Notes: generated from the letters alone by a model not told the origin. Shown: positions 46,401 through 58,324, counted from the first letter of the stretch. The stretch is DNA of 64,000 bases from Viola odorata (GCA_963691705.1 OY829539.1:14758501-14822500); one strand, 5' to 3'. Numbers and translations: made by a program.

Positions 46401-46950
46401 CGATCTAAGATGCATCAAGTGAGATTCCTTTGCAACCTATGAACAAGGAGCAACAAGATCCTATAAGCACTTTTGGATATGCAAGGAGTTTAAGAGAGAA
46501 GCAATGATGGAAGAAGCTATCTTAAGGGAGAAGCATCCGAAATTGATTACTATCCTTCAAGCATCACGTAAGGATATTGATGATCCATTTAAAGCGAATT
46601 GGAGTAGTTGAAGACTTAAGAATGGTACTTGACAACAATAATGCGAAAGTTTTCTTTTTGCATCTTTTGTTAGCTGTCACCTATTATATCAAAAACTTGT
46701 AATAATTTAGAAATTTCAGACTTTTGATGATTTCCTTATCCTTTATGTATTAGGTAATTATTATTTATTGTTTGAGTCGAAAGAAGTCCAAATTCGTGTT
46801 GGAATTGGACTTAAGAGTCGTTGGCCAAGTAGGAGTCCAAGTCCTACTCGACCTAGGGTTTGGTGCGCGTCCAAGTCCCACTTGTCCTCGGCCATGGCCT
46901 AAAGTGGCCGGTCTAGCCTAGGCCGACTTACTTTTGGTTTTCTTTAGTTA
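46350..46950 (+). repeat. Repeat segments A and B, direct order (copy 2)
   Basis: Segment A (46350-46595) contains an open stretch ('MEEAILREKHPKLITILQAS' on +), perhaps an old retroelement coding end. Segment B (46600-46940) follows. This order is likely ancestral, because the copy at 42385-43006 has A inverted. The host repeat family is unknown; an LTR edge is the best guess. Confidence 0.6.
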
Positions 46951-47839
46951 TTTCTTTTCTTATAAACAACTAAATATGCCATACATGGTCAGGTTAGAAT
47001 TGTGTTGAAAATTGAGAGGTTTTTCTCCTAAATTCTAGTCTTGAACTTTTAGTTAAATAAAAGTTAGGAAGTTTTTATTTATTTAAGTAAAAACAACAAT
47101 TTTCACTCTTTATTCTAATTAATTATGGGTTGGGTTGCTACTCAATATAGTAAAGGATTAGCTAATTGATTCGAAGATCTTTAACACGTTTGTGGACTAT
47201 GTTTCCTAGCATCACAGGTAGGAGGGGATTAATCATTCACGTTACGTTAGATTTCCGCAATTCAAAATCCATCATTTGAACAAGATCAAGTGAAAGTGAA
47301 TCCTTAGTGTTCCGCATCAATAATCATATCAATAAGTTATTTTTTTTGTACCAACTTCTTTGAATCGAGAGTCTCATCATCCTTTAAACAAATGTTATAT
47401 TCTGATTAGATTATTTGAATCTTTATAGTCAAAGAATCACTCTCACAACATTTTACATCTTTACAATATAATGCATCTTTTATCACTTATTAAGGATACA
47501 AACAGTTAGATTGAATTAACTCTAAAAGTCACCTAAATTATTTTCATAATAAACTTTGGGACCATTAGTGAAAATAATAAAATAACTATGCTTAGTGAAG
47601 TTTTTCTTCAATTTTTTTTACGGAATGAATTAACGTTAGGTACTCACTCTTCATTTTCTTAGAAAACATCGGTTTTTTTTTTCTTTTTCTCAAAAAGAAA
47701 AAGAAAACCTATAAAACCAGCCCGTTTCTTTCACTGCTGCCGGCTCACTTCAGTTGCTTTTTCTGGGACCTTCCTTCCATACAGTCTCCATCTCTGGAAA
47801 AAAAATCCCAGCCATCATTTTTCTCTTCGATTATCAAAA
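46951..47839 (+). promoter_or_regulatory. Upstream region of eIF2D, containing remains of a repeat
   Basis: The first 400 bases continue repeat B with a TATA-like 'cttataaac' near 46968 and LTR-like text ('agatttccgcaattcaaaat' near 47250). The rest, from about 47340, is unique AT-rich DNA that should hold the eIF2D promoter and 5' untranslated region; 'cctataaaaccag' near 47707 is a candidate TATA box about 130 bp before the ATG. No other gene is seen. Confidence 0.4.
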
Positions 47840-50800
47840 ATGTTTAAAAAAGCAGTGGAAACGAAAACACATCAAAGGCTATCAGGTGCTGACAGGAAGA
47901 AACTCAGACGAACAGTCCGTGACAAGTTCCCTCGCGCCTCCGATGCCGACATAGACTCTTTACTCCCTCCTAAAGTATTCCCTCTCATCTCTTCTTCCTC
48001 TTAATCTTTACTGAGAGCATGTCCGATTCAAATTAGTTGAATCAGTGTGTTGGAGATATTGAATAATTTTTGTGATTTTAGGCCGAGATAACGGTCGCAA
48101 AGTTTCAAAATCGAGTTCACGTGTACAGTATTGAAGGTGGATTCCCTATGTTTTTTGACGTCGATGGGCGCGGGAATGAGGTTTTTCCCACCGGTTGGTG
48201 ATAGCATCTTTTCAATCTTTTTTTTTTCATTTACTGCAAGTGAAGAATGAAACCTAATTTTATTGAGTTCTTGCATGAGAATTGAAATGATGTGCTATGT
48301 TTTGTGAAGGCAGATTAGGAAGTAAGGATATGGAGGTACTGCTTGAATATAGGTTGCCATGCTACAAAATACTGATATTAGTGATAAGATATGTTTGTTC
48401 TTACGTCAGGAAAAAAACACTGCTTGGATCCATTTGTTCAGCAGGCATTCTGTCTTTGAATATTTGTTGTAGAATGTCGTTCTAGAGTAGGGTATTTGGA
48501 GGTTAAAAAATATTGCTTGCTGAACTCTACAGTGAGTTGTAGACTACGTTTTTGCAGCTCTTGGTTGTCTGTGGGAATATGGTCCATACATATGGATTAT
48601 CTTATTTCAACCACATAACCTAGTAACTAGTTTCGCAAGCAATATCTTTATACTTCAAATGCCTTATTCTACAATGACATTTGGGTGGATGTGAATAAAC
48701 TATAATGCTGCTTAGATAGTTTAATTAAAGTCTTTTCAGTGCTGGCAGGATCTTACCTTTTGTTTCTCTTCTCTTGCAGTTTTTGCTCTTTGGATTGTCC
48801 CTGAAATGTTGCCTTCTTTTATACTGAAAGGGGGTGAGGTTTCCCGATTTGTCATTGGTGGGGCTGATTTGATGTTCCCTGGTATTAGTGTACCAGCTGA
48901 AGGCTTGCCTTCATTTTCAGCTGGAGAACCATGGGCAGTAAAAGTCCCCGGTAATCCAGCACCAATTGCTGTAATCTTCCTTCGACTCTTTCTCCTTCTC
49001 TAGGTCTATTTGCTGTTCTTTTTTCCCTTGCTAATGATAATGCTTATTTCGTGCAGGTTGGAACTACCACTATGGGCAGCGCTGAAGCAGTAAAGGCTAA
49101 TTTGCGTGGAAAAGCCTTAAGGATAATTCACTACTACAGAGACTTACTCTGGTAAGTACAGTTAGCAGCTTAGAGGGATTTGGTTACTTGGTACTTTTTG
49201 TTGTTGACTACATACTCTATTATCTACCTGTAGGGAGTCGTCTGAGGGACACCATGTGCCAAATGCTGGATTCTTGGAAGATGTTGTTTTTGAGGATCCT
49301 GCATTCTTATCTTCTGTGTGTGAAGTTGCTAGTGATTCTCACCAGGATCCTAACCATGAGGCTAACAGGAAAGAAGAAGCTGGAGAGTTTGCTAATGCTA
49401 GAGATGCAATGTTGGAATCTTCTACCTCACCAATGACACCGCTTTATGGTGGAAATGATGTTCAACAAGCAAGTGCCAATATTAGTGATCTGCAAGTTCC
49501 AGAAAATGATAATGCTGAGGAATCACCTAGTGGTGTTGAGGAGCCACATAATCTATCCACTGAGGAGGTGGATGCCCTTCTAGACAAATGTCTTCTGCAA
49601 GCCCTTCACATGACAGTTAAGGACAAAGACCTTCCAATGCCTGGAAGCACTTTATGGTAAGGTGTTTGTACATGTCCTATGCGTTTTCTGCATTTTGTAG
49701 TTTTGCCTGGAAGTTCTTTATGCTCTATTTGTGTTAAATCAACTCCTTTAGCGCATTTTAAGTGTTCTAAACTGTAAAAAAAAAATAATCTATCTTGTGT
49801 TTCTTCGATTGACAACAGTTCAAGCTTGCAATGAGAAGATTCAAATTAGCACACCTTTCCTTTTAAACTATCCTTTTCATGGTGCATAGAGCCAGATTTG
49901 TTTTTAGGTTTTTTTCTTTTTTCTTTTAAATGGTATGGTCTATTGTTTTAGTTCCCAGTTTACTCTATATCTTCGGGCTTCCTCCATTATTTCTGCTACT
50001 CTGACACATCATTCTCTTTGCAATGCTGAAAGAAATCTCACATTTATCTTATCAATTGTAGATTTGCCATGAGTGGGTGTGGACCATTATGTTTAGAGCA
50101 ACAGTTTATGTTTCTCATGATCATTCTGTATTTAAAACAAATAAATCTTTGGAAACTTATTGTATGGTTTGTTATCTTGTGCTATGGTGTTTATTGACAA
50201 CTCATTTGACAGTGGTTATATACATTACAATCTAGTCTTTGTTATTGAAAAAAAAAATGTTCATCAGAGGATATGTGCATGTGAACATCACTTCCTATTA
50301 TTGACACACTATGTTCTTTACTTCATAGGTTTAGTTTGGATAACAAGTCTTACTATTCGGTGGATTGCTGTGTTTCCATATTTGCTTATTATTATTCTAG
50401 GATTTGTTAGGAGTCTATATAAGTATATTCACCTTTTCAGTGGAATACTAGGACTTTTGTGATATTTGGCTACTTGCTTGTAGTAGTGCAATGCATGTCC
50501 TATGACATAAAGAAGTGTAATGAAATAAGGCATAAATGCTCTATTCTTTGCCATGCATTATCGAGTGCCTTATCCTCAAGGTTTGGTCCTTGTGCTTGTT
50601 TAACATTGTAATGCCTCAATTTAACAATGAGACATATTGGGTCGTATAACTAACAAGCCATTGACAGTTTTTTGTAGATTTTCTATAACACATTGCCTCA
50701 TGAGTTTTCTTTGGAGTTATTTGTTGACTTTTTTACCGACTTTATAACTATTACTGCTGCATGTGTGATTGCTGCAGATCAAACCATGTTTTGCCTTGCA

Positions 50801-53800
50801 GGCCTTCAGGTATCACACTAGACATAAAAAAGTCATCACACAAGAAATTATCGAAGTGGTTACAAGCTAAATCATCTATTGGATTGGTGCATTCTCTTCT
50901 CCTTGTCTTTTCCTTTTATAGTGGAATTATAAAATACTCTTTCAACTTGTTGATATTTAATCATGTTAGTTAGTACTCCCTCCGTTCTTAAAAGGATGAC
51001 ACTTTACTATTTGCACGTATTTCAAGTAGGCCGGATGACTCACTATTTGAGACAATTTTGCTCCGAATTTTTTCTCGGACGTACGTTAAGAATTAAAGTA
51101 CGTTAGAAAAAAAAGTACGAATTTTTTTGGGGTCAAATAGAGCATCATCCGACCTCATTGAGACGCGTGCATGAACAGTACGCGTCATCCTTTTAAGAAC
51201 GGAGGGAGTATGTATTATTGATGTCTCTCTCAGAAAAAACTTGGGGTACATCCAGGGTAGTGTACATCGTTGAAATTATTGGGTAAAAAACTGGTAGTTT
51301 ACTATGAAAATAATGAAGTGGGTTCCACACATATGGCATTGGTATCATATACTCCCTCCATCATTTGAAGAGTGGCGCGGGCCCACTTATCCCGTTTATT
51401 AAGAAACCTGACGTGGTACTGTGCGGCCCAATTTTTTGGATTTACGTGGCATGTGGGTTACAAAATTGCCCCTTCTTTTCTTCCTTCTCTCCTCCACATC
51501 CAACCCTAAAAATGACTTTTTCTTTTTCTTTCTCTTTCTCTTCCACGCAGCCACTCCTTCATCTCTTTCTCCTCATCACCATTTCTCAAATTGACCCAGC
51601 AACCCTTCACAATCTTTTTTCATTTTTCATTCCTTTTCCTTTTCCCTTCTTTATTGTTTTCCTTTCAAATCTGGATTTGTTGTTGTGGAATAATTGAAGA
51701 GATCCGTCTTCTCCTCTCTCCCTCTTCCTTTTCTTTCTTCTGTTCTTCCTCTTCCTTTCTTTTTTTCATTTTTTTGAGGTTTGAGGTTTGATGGTTCTGG
51801 TTTGGTTGGTGGTGATTGGCCGACGGTGGTTGGTGGCCGGATTTGTGTTGGTGGTTGATTTTCTGATTAATTGCAGGGGATTTAATTGGGTAATTGATTA
51901 GATTGGGTAATTGACAATTACAAATTGGTAATTGATTTTCTTGATTAATTGCAGGGGATTTAATTGGGTAATTGATTTTCTGCAATTGATTTGAGCAGAT
52001 TCGGTAATTGACAATTACAAATTGGGTAATTGATTTTCTGCAATTGATTTGAGCAGATTCGGTAATTGACAATTACAAATTGGGTAATTGATTTTGGGAG
52101 ATTGGGTAATTAATTGAATGAGGGAGAAGGTGATTTTGTTTGGTGCAGTGGAAATTAAATTTTTGGTGCAGTGGAAATTGAATTAATTTGGCATGAAAAT
52201 TGAATTTTGGGTGATTTTGGCTGAGGAAGAATAAGAATATGAATAAAAAATGGCACGGCGTCCAAAGGCGTCACTTATTTCCGACTTTTGGAATTAAGCC
52301 TAAGGGCGTCACTCTTCAAATGACGTAGGGAGTACTAGAAAAGTGAAGGAGGTATGGTACCCCTGATATACGTAAGATTTTTCCACCATCCTTTGCTCTC
52401 TCTTTGGTCCTGGTAATATATTTCTAGAATGGGCAGTGCAAGAGGCCTTTTTTTTTCCGTTTCAAAACGTACACCCACAAAAAGGGTCAGTAAATTGGGA
52501 TGTGGATTGTCCTTCCACTATAGTGCAAGGTTATTGATGTTCTAGATAAGCTATTTGTCTTTTCCTATGGATAGGAACAGTGGTGGTGACGTAGCCATAG
52601 ATATATGTTTTCAGTTGTGAAAAGAAAACGACGCATGCATGGTGTTATCTCATGGCTGGTAGGTGGAGTGGTGAATTACTTGGGAGGATGTATTGTTTAT
52701 TGAGGAATTCTGTATCTGAACTGCTTGCATTAGTTTTTATTATAGTTGGTGGTTGGTGGCTAGTTGCATTCTATTATTACCAAGAAAGCTTCAAAAAATT
52801 TAGAGAAATGAAGAAACATAATTTTATTTAAGACGATGAATGGTTGATGATGGTTTCAATTAATTTGGATAACGGCCACAAAAGTCCAACGACATGAAGA
52901 AGACATGTTTGACGAAGTAGCACAATATGTGAAGTTAGGAGTCTTTTAAAGTTACAATTAGTTTATTAGGGTTTTTTTGTCAAATGAGTGTAACTATATT
53001 ATTAGATGTACCATAGTAGGACTAGGAGTCATAGGACCGGGTATCTATAAACAACCATGCTCGTAACATTTACTTTAACACTTGATGACTTACTGAACTT
53101 AACATGAGGCTTTTTGATTTAGTTGTGTGATGTAAATCCGTTAGGTGTGACTTCTAAGAATTCTAGGTGCTACACTTAGGTTATATTTAGTTTTCTCAGT
53201 TTGCTTTTAATATCCTTATACTACATCCTCCTGAACTTCCTACTTACAGTCTATCAGACAATCACCAAACCATCCTAAATCACTAGTTTAAACCCTAGAC
53301 TGATCACTAATTGCATTCTCAATACTTGTATGATTTGTTTTTCAACGGGAAACCAACATATCGATTAGACAACAATACTAAATATTTACATCAATTGAAT
53401 AATTAAGATATCTTGACCATCTAGGGAGAAAGATAGCAGAGATAACACATAAGAACTTTATCTTCCAAACATAAAAGAAAAGCCAAGGTACACTGCACTC
53501 CAACCAATTGATCGTTTTCACAGCATTCATTGTTGTAATCTCTAAGAATAATCCCTTCCCCAAACCTTTACCAACATCAAAGGCAATATCTTCCTTCACA
53601 CTTGAAGGATCACATTGTAGGTAGTGTTGCACTACCTTTATGGAATCTTGTGCAGAACACTTATCTTATGGTCTGTAAACTTGTATGGCATTAGGGTCCC
53701 AGGCGCGAAATTAGTCACGTGCTAGTTGTAACCAAATATCTTGTAAAACTTTCAAATTGCTGCTCCTTCATAAGACCAATCAATCTCATCTCATATATTC

Positions 53801-55562
53801 TAGCAAAATAAACTATTAAAGCATCCTGCTATACAATGCTTGGGATAGAAAGACCATGGTTCTTCAATAACTTAGCCTTATTCCATATCTGCTTAGCTAC
53901 ACGTGAAAAGAAAGAATAAGAAAACACACTGGTCTCGACAAAAGGAAAAAATTAGTAACGCCAACTACAAGTACCTTATAGACTAAGTGAAGGACGAAAG
54001 ACCACTATATTATGTAAAAAACTACAGAAAGTTCATAAGAGCATTAGAAGCAACCTATTTGTAGAGTTGGATAAGGTTAAACCAATGGATGGCGTAAGTA
54101 AGGACTTCGCCGGAAAATAAGGAAGAGAGGTGCAGTAACTAAGTTAGGACTTCGCCGGAAGCATGGATGTGAATAACATTTAAAGCGGAGAATAGGCATT
54201 CATTTCCCTTTTGATTTACCTAAAAGCCCAAATTTGAGGATATAAGTGGCATTACATCAGGATAATTTTAAACATTTTGAATTGATGGAAGCTAAATTTT
54301 TTAGGGGAGTATAAAATTGAAACATTACTTACTTGCTTGTATATATATAATTGTTATTTATTTGCTTCTGCCAGCCATCTATCTATTCTTTCTGTGTAGG
54401 TTTTAAATGTTATTTATGTGGGCAGATTGTAGTTAAGGAAGACAAGCATAAGAAGGAAACTGTATTGTTTTCTGTTAAGCGCAGTCATCCAGATTACTTA
54501 TCCTTCAAACCAGGAAAAAAGCAGGAAAAGAAAGTTGACAATGCTGGTGAGCGAACCACTCCTGAGAACATATCAACAAAAATTCTTGAGGTGGTCGAGA
54601 TTTACAAACCAAGTGTGCATGTCAACCCCATTTTTGTTGCCGTTGGAGCTGATTCCGGGAAACTCTACACTGCTTCCGAAGCCTCTGATATTGTCTTCAA
54701 GTATGTTGAGAAACAAAATCTGGTCAACCCAATGAACAAGGCTGTTGTGATTTTGGACCCAACGTTATGTGATGCTTTGTTCAAGGGAGCTATTAAGAAA
54801 GGTTCATCATACCCAACAGAGGTCCACAAGAAAGATGTAGGATCAAAATTCGTAAGCCGGATGCAGGCCCACCACATGGTGATAAGAGGTAGCGAGTCAG
54901 TTGTTCGTAAAGGCTCTCTTAAAACAGTACAGATAATGACAGAAAGACGCCAAGGGAACAAGAAGGTGACCAAGGTCTCAGGTTTGGAAACATTCTTAAT
55001 GGATGCTGAAGCATTGGCTTCAGAGCTGCAGAAGAAGTTTGCTTGCAGTACAACTGTGGGAGAGCTTCCAGGTAGATTTTTGTGCATTAAATAGGGGTTA
55101 TTGTTTACTTCAGCTGCTGCTTTGTCACGACATCTTTGCCTCAGTGCATTACATTGAGATCAATTGAAAAGAATGTTGATTGTATGGCTCGAAGGACACA
55201 TTTCCTCATTTTCTTTTATTTTATTTTTTAGCTACAATGGCTTTTTGGTTGTGTTAAATTCTTTCTGTACTTGTATTTAATTGTCTTTGGAAGATGACAT
55301 TCTTATTCTTCTAGTAGTATTTCTTGTAGTGGGGTTGTGCCTAAAAAGTAAATGTGTGTTGCAAGGTCGCTGTAGTTATGAGCTTCCATAATGTATATAT
55401 ATTTTACAATTTCGCATTTTTTTGTGATGTTTTGTTTCAGGCAAGAAAGGGTTTGAAGTATTTATTCAAGGTGGTGTAATTGAAGACATGGCACGGCATT
55501 TGGTTGAACAGTATGGAGTTCCAAAAAAATACATTGAGGTCCTCGATAAGACCAAGAAATAA
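47840..55562 (+). CDS. EIF2D: Eukaryotic translation initiation factor 2D (ligatin), eight exons
   Basis: eIF2D delivers tRNA to the ribosomal P site without GTP and helps ribosome recycling and re-initiation in the cytoplasm. Exons by splice signals and frame: 47840-47974, 48082-48197, 48781-48970, 49057-49151, 49234-49656, 50778-50886 (or from 50802), 54426-55071, 55441-55562; 611 codons by the first choice, 603 by the second. Residues 1-45, MFKKAVETKTHQRLSGADRK, are the typical N-terminus. A PUA region follows (about 95-178, 'VIGGADLMFPGISVPAEGLP'), then an acidic linker and the winged-helix block ending LDIKKSSHKKLSKWL. Next come the SWIB/MDM2 region (about 405-500) and SUI1 at the C-terminus ('VQIMTERRQGNKKVTKVSGL' to 'HLVEQYGVPKKYIEVLDKTKK'-type end). 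Length fits the family. Two junctions are odd (see findings): the exon 5/6 joint gives TGA with the first acceptor. It is the only likely functional host gene here. Confidence 0.88.
50974..51210. mobile_element. Stowaway-type MITE in eIF2D intron 6, 237 bp
   Basis: The terminal inverted repeat, starting CTCCCTCCGTTCTTAAAAGG, is perfect for 25 bp and is flanked by TA on both sides. The inner part matches the MITE at 45721-45984 in reverse complement. Confidence 0.92.
51350..52334. mobile_element. TA-flanked inverted-repeat element in eIF2D intron 6, 985 bp
   Basis: It starts TACTCCCTCCATCATTTGAA and ends with the near-complement, TTCAAATGACGTAGGGAGTA (3 mismatches in 26). The TA duplication and CTCCCTCC start put it with Stowaway/mariner-type elements, though it is long for a MITE. 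It holds a CT-rich left part (51480-51770) and tandem repeats (51860-52090). No transposase is visible; the ORFs 51365-51697, 51591-51791 and 51665-52072 are low complexity. Confidence 0.75.
51860..52090 (+). repeat. Tandem repeats inside the 985-bp element
   Basis: A unit of about 60 bp built from 'ttgattttctgcaattgatt', 'tgagcagattcggtaattga' and 'caattacaaattgggtaa' occurs two full times, with partial copies before it. Confidence 0.8.
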
Positions 55563-57409
55563 GTTATTTATGGTTAGTTTTCTCTCTACAGCAACCTAGG
55601 AAGATACTACATGCTGCAAAATTTACCTTTATTTTATATCGACCATAAGACTATTGACAATTCTTATCATTCTCCCATTTTAGGTATCTTTCTTTTACCT
55701 TATTTCCCTTGTTTTACTTTTGTTTTCCTCATTTCAAATGGGTGGGGGTGGATAGACTTATGTTTCGGCTCAGACAAACTTCCTTCTAAAACAATGTTCA
55801 GGGAACCAATCAATAATCAATGCATATCCTCTAAAGAATCTCAGATACTTATAAAAAAGTGTACTGGACTAGTTCCTTGTATTGAGGGCAACGAAATGGA
55901 AATTATTGAGTAGCTGTTGCAGATGCTTAGAATTTCTGTGTTTGAGATTTTTCTTTAGGAGGGAATAGGAGACAATCGCTACATGGTTTTACCAGCAAAA
56001 TTCACCTTGTTGGGACATTGTTGTTTCAAGACAGTTTCACATCCTGCTTGATTTAGTTTATATTGGACTGTTTTAGGTCAGAATGTATATTGGCCTCCAA
56101 TTGCTAGAGTTGCCCTGCTTGATGATAGCTTAACTTTCAAGCTGGTTTGGCTGTCATTGTTAGAAATATGAGTTGGTTTTGCAATAAGTGAAGGAGAGTA
56201 TAGCAGCATGGTTTCTTCAGGATATACATGAAGATGTTTTGCCCCAATAGCCATTCAACACTAAAGAGGATATTTTGACTCAAAGTTCATAGCCCTTGGC
56301 TCAGCCACCTTTTACTATTGTCAAGACTGTAGATATTCATGTATTCAGTTTTACTTTAGACTCAGAGCCTTAGTTGTGCTGTCCAAATTGCCTGCTGTAT
56401 TCTCATATTGCCTTAGTTATGTTTTAGTTGACTGCATACGCTGTGTTGTGTATCTATATTTATTTGAGTTTCGAGTTCTAAATGTGGTATCCGGATACCA
56501 GATGGCCTTGAGCTTCTCTTCTTTTTTGATTTGGCCTTCAAATATCAGGTTTTTTCCTGATTGTGTATTTTGAATTGTATTTTGAATTGGGTTATCTTTA
56601 TTGATGTAGCCTGGTGCCACTGTTCATGGCTCTAAAGTTATACACGGTGGTTGTGCTTATATCAAGATAAACTGCATATAAAGTATACCGACTATAAGCT
56701 ACATGGTTATGCTTAAAACAAGATATACTGAATAGGCCACCAATGAGTCAAAGACTAGTCATTGTCATGCGCAGTCCAAACCGATCGTGTTTCATTGTTT
56801 TAGAGAAAAATTGGTCGTGGATGAATCTGTTCAATGGGGATGTTTCAAAGTCAGTCAGTTATATGATAGGCACTCGCCGTTTTCTTTTTCGAGAATGGCT
56901 TTCGGAACATTTCTCACGTAGATTTTTTTTTAAAAAAAAAATTTGAAAGGAAAACTTAAATTAAGCTGAATCTTTCCGTAAAAAAAGGTGTGATCAATTC
57001 GGGTATACTATTACCAATTTTTTTTTGTTTTTTTAGAAGCAAGAGAAGCAAGCCACCGATACTACCATAAAAAAACGCATGACAATCTGATGGCACAAGA
57101 TATGCTCAAAGGCAAAGGGGAGAGAGCAAGGGGATAAAAGATTTTTTCTTTGCTGCAGCTTCTGCTCTCACAGATAGGGAATATAAGATTCGATGCAATC
57201 CATAGAGGAGATGTTTATATTTTGTTAATGTATTGTCCACCATCGATTTACCTATATGTACACTGTCCCGTATTTATTTCGTTGGGCCTCACATTTTATT
57301 TGTATCTACATATACTATTTCATAACACTTTAACAGAAATCATTACAGAGGTATAACCACTAACAAATACATTATGTAACACATATAATGAAATATGAAC
57401 GTAAAGAAT
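55563..57409 (+). other. eIF2D 3' untranslated region and downstream DNA
   Basis: No second gene is supported. The first few hundred bases are T-rich and may be 3' untranslated sequence; I could not fix the polyadenylation site. ORFs at 55611-55913, 56376-56573, 56743-56946 and 57150-57356 are short, with no recognisable motif. Confidence 0.4.
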
Positions 57410-58010
57410 CCGTGTTTTCATCTAGTCCTAAGACTTGAATAAAGCATACGGATGGAGCATACCTAACACTCTAAATTACTAAGTTACGTACGAGTATACA
57501 ATCACAAACACATTTCATAACACTTCCTTTGGAATAAGTACATAAAGATTCCACGCTTACATATAGACACAAGTCATTGGATAAAGCATCTGGATGGAGC
57601 ACTCGTAAGACTGTAAAAGAAACAATTACGGAGTTATAAACAATCACTAAAACATTTCGTAACACATCTAATGGAATATGTTCAAAGGGATTCCATGTTT
57701 CCATCTAGTCCAAGACTTGAATAAAGCATACGGATGGAGCAGTTGTAACACTCTAAATTACTAAGTTACGTAGTGTAAAACAATCGCAAACACATTTGTA
57801 ACACATCCTTTGGAATATGTACATAAAGATTCAACGTTTGTATATAGGCACAAGACATTGGATAAAACATCTGAATGGAGCACTAGTATGACTGTTAATG
57901 AAATAATTATAATTACGAAGTTATAAACAATCACTAAGACATTCCATAGCACATATAATGGAATATGTACGAAGGGATTTCATGTTTCCATCTAATCCCA
58001 ACACTTGAAT
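57410..58010 (+). repeat. Satellite-like tandem array, period about 285 bp with two half-units
   Basis: The word 'agacttgaataaagcat' recurs at 57431 and 57713, and a diverged form at 58001, giving periods of 282 and 288. Within each period a half-unit of about 142 bp is visible: 'aagcatacggatggagca' alternates with 'aagcatctggatggagcact', and 'acacatttcataacac' alternates with 'aaacatttcgtaacac'. About two full copies are present. The antisense ORFs 57471-57704 and 57761-57952 are two copies of the same repeat, not genes. Confidence 0.85.
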
Positions 58011-58084
58011 AGGGTTTATTGAACTTCCCTTCACCTTGATTGAACTCATCATGGCATTAACTTGCATTCCTTTGTGCAATAATG

Positions 58085-58324
58085 TGTTAGGAATTACCTG
58101 AGTAGAAGACCGAAAGATAACCTAGATTGAGAAAGATAAACGACAATAAACAAGACAAGGGATTAACGTGGTATCAGTCTAGCTGCACTCCACAAACCGC
58201 ACAAATATTATTAATCTTAATATTCGTTAGTTTTACAATTATAAGAGAGTCTATTTATAGGGAAAGGGCCGACCTCCATTCCCTATGCTAGCGATGTGGT
58301 ATATCAGACTCCACATACCTAACA
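58085..58324 (-). repeat. Copia 3' LTR
   Basis: 240 bp, TGTTAGGAATTACC to CCTAACA in + reading. It contains CTATAAATAG on - at 58251-58260, the copy of the promoter TATA box. Confidence 0.95.

Larger units (their letters stand above)
50887..54425 (+). other. Large intron 6 of eIF2D
   Basis: The 3.5-kb intron begins 'gtgcattctc' and ends 'atgtgggcag'. It holds a Stowaway MITE (50974-51210) and a 985-bp TA-flanked inverted-repeat element (51350-52334). The remaining 2.1 kb (52335-54425) is AT-rich with no gene I can support; the antisense ORF at 53378-53632 has no recognisable motif. A short repeat 'aggacttcgccggaa' occurs twice near 54100 and 54148. Confidence 0.75.

Noticed and set aside
42605..46940. 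Segments B as the two LTRs of one retrotransposon enclosing the hAT region
   Set aside because: No gag or pol, primer binding site or polypurine tract lies between them, and the neighbouring segment A is inverted in one copy.
47754..47954. Upstream + strand ORF overlapping the eIF2D start
   Set aside because: It is in another frame than the conserved eIF2D N-terminus, which starts at 47840.
51591..52072. ORFs on both strands in eIF2D intron 6
   Set aside because: Low-complexity Phe/Ser-rich and Gln/Asn-rich text from CT-rich and tandem-repeat DNA inside a transposon.
53378..53632. 84-codon antisense ORF in eIF2D intron 6
   Set aside because: No motif recognised and no repeat partner in the window; too short to support.
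57471..57952. Two similar antisense ORFs (77 and 63 codons) that look like a small gene family
   Set aside because: They are successive copies of the satellite-like unit; the similarity comes from the repeat itself.
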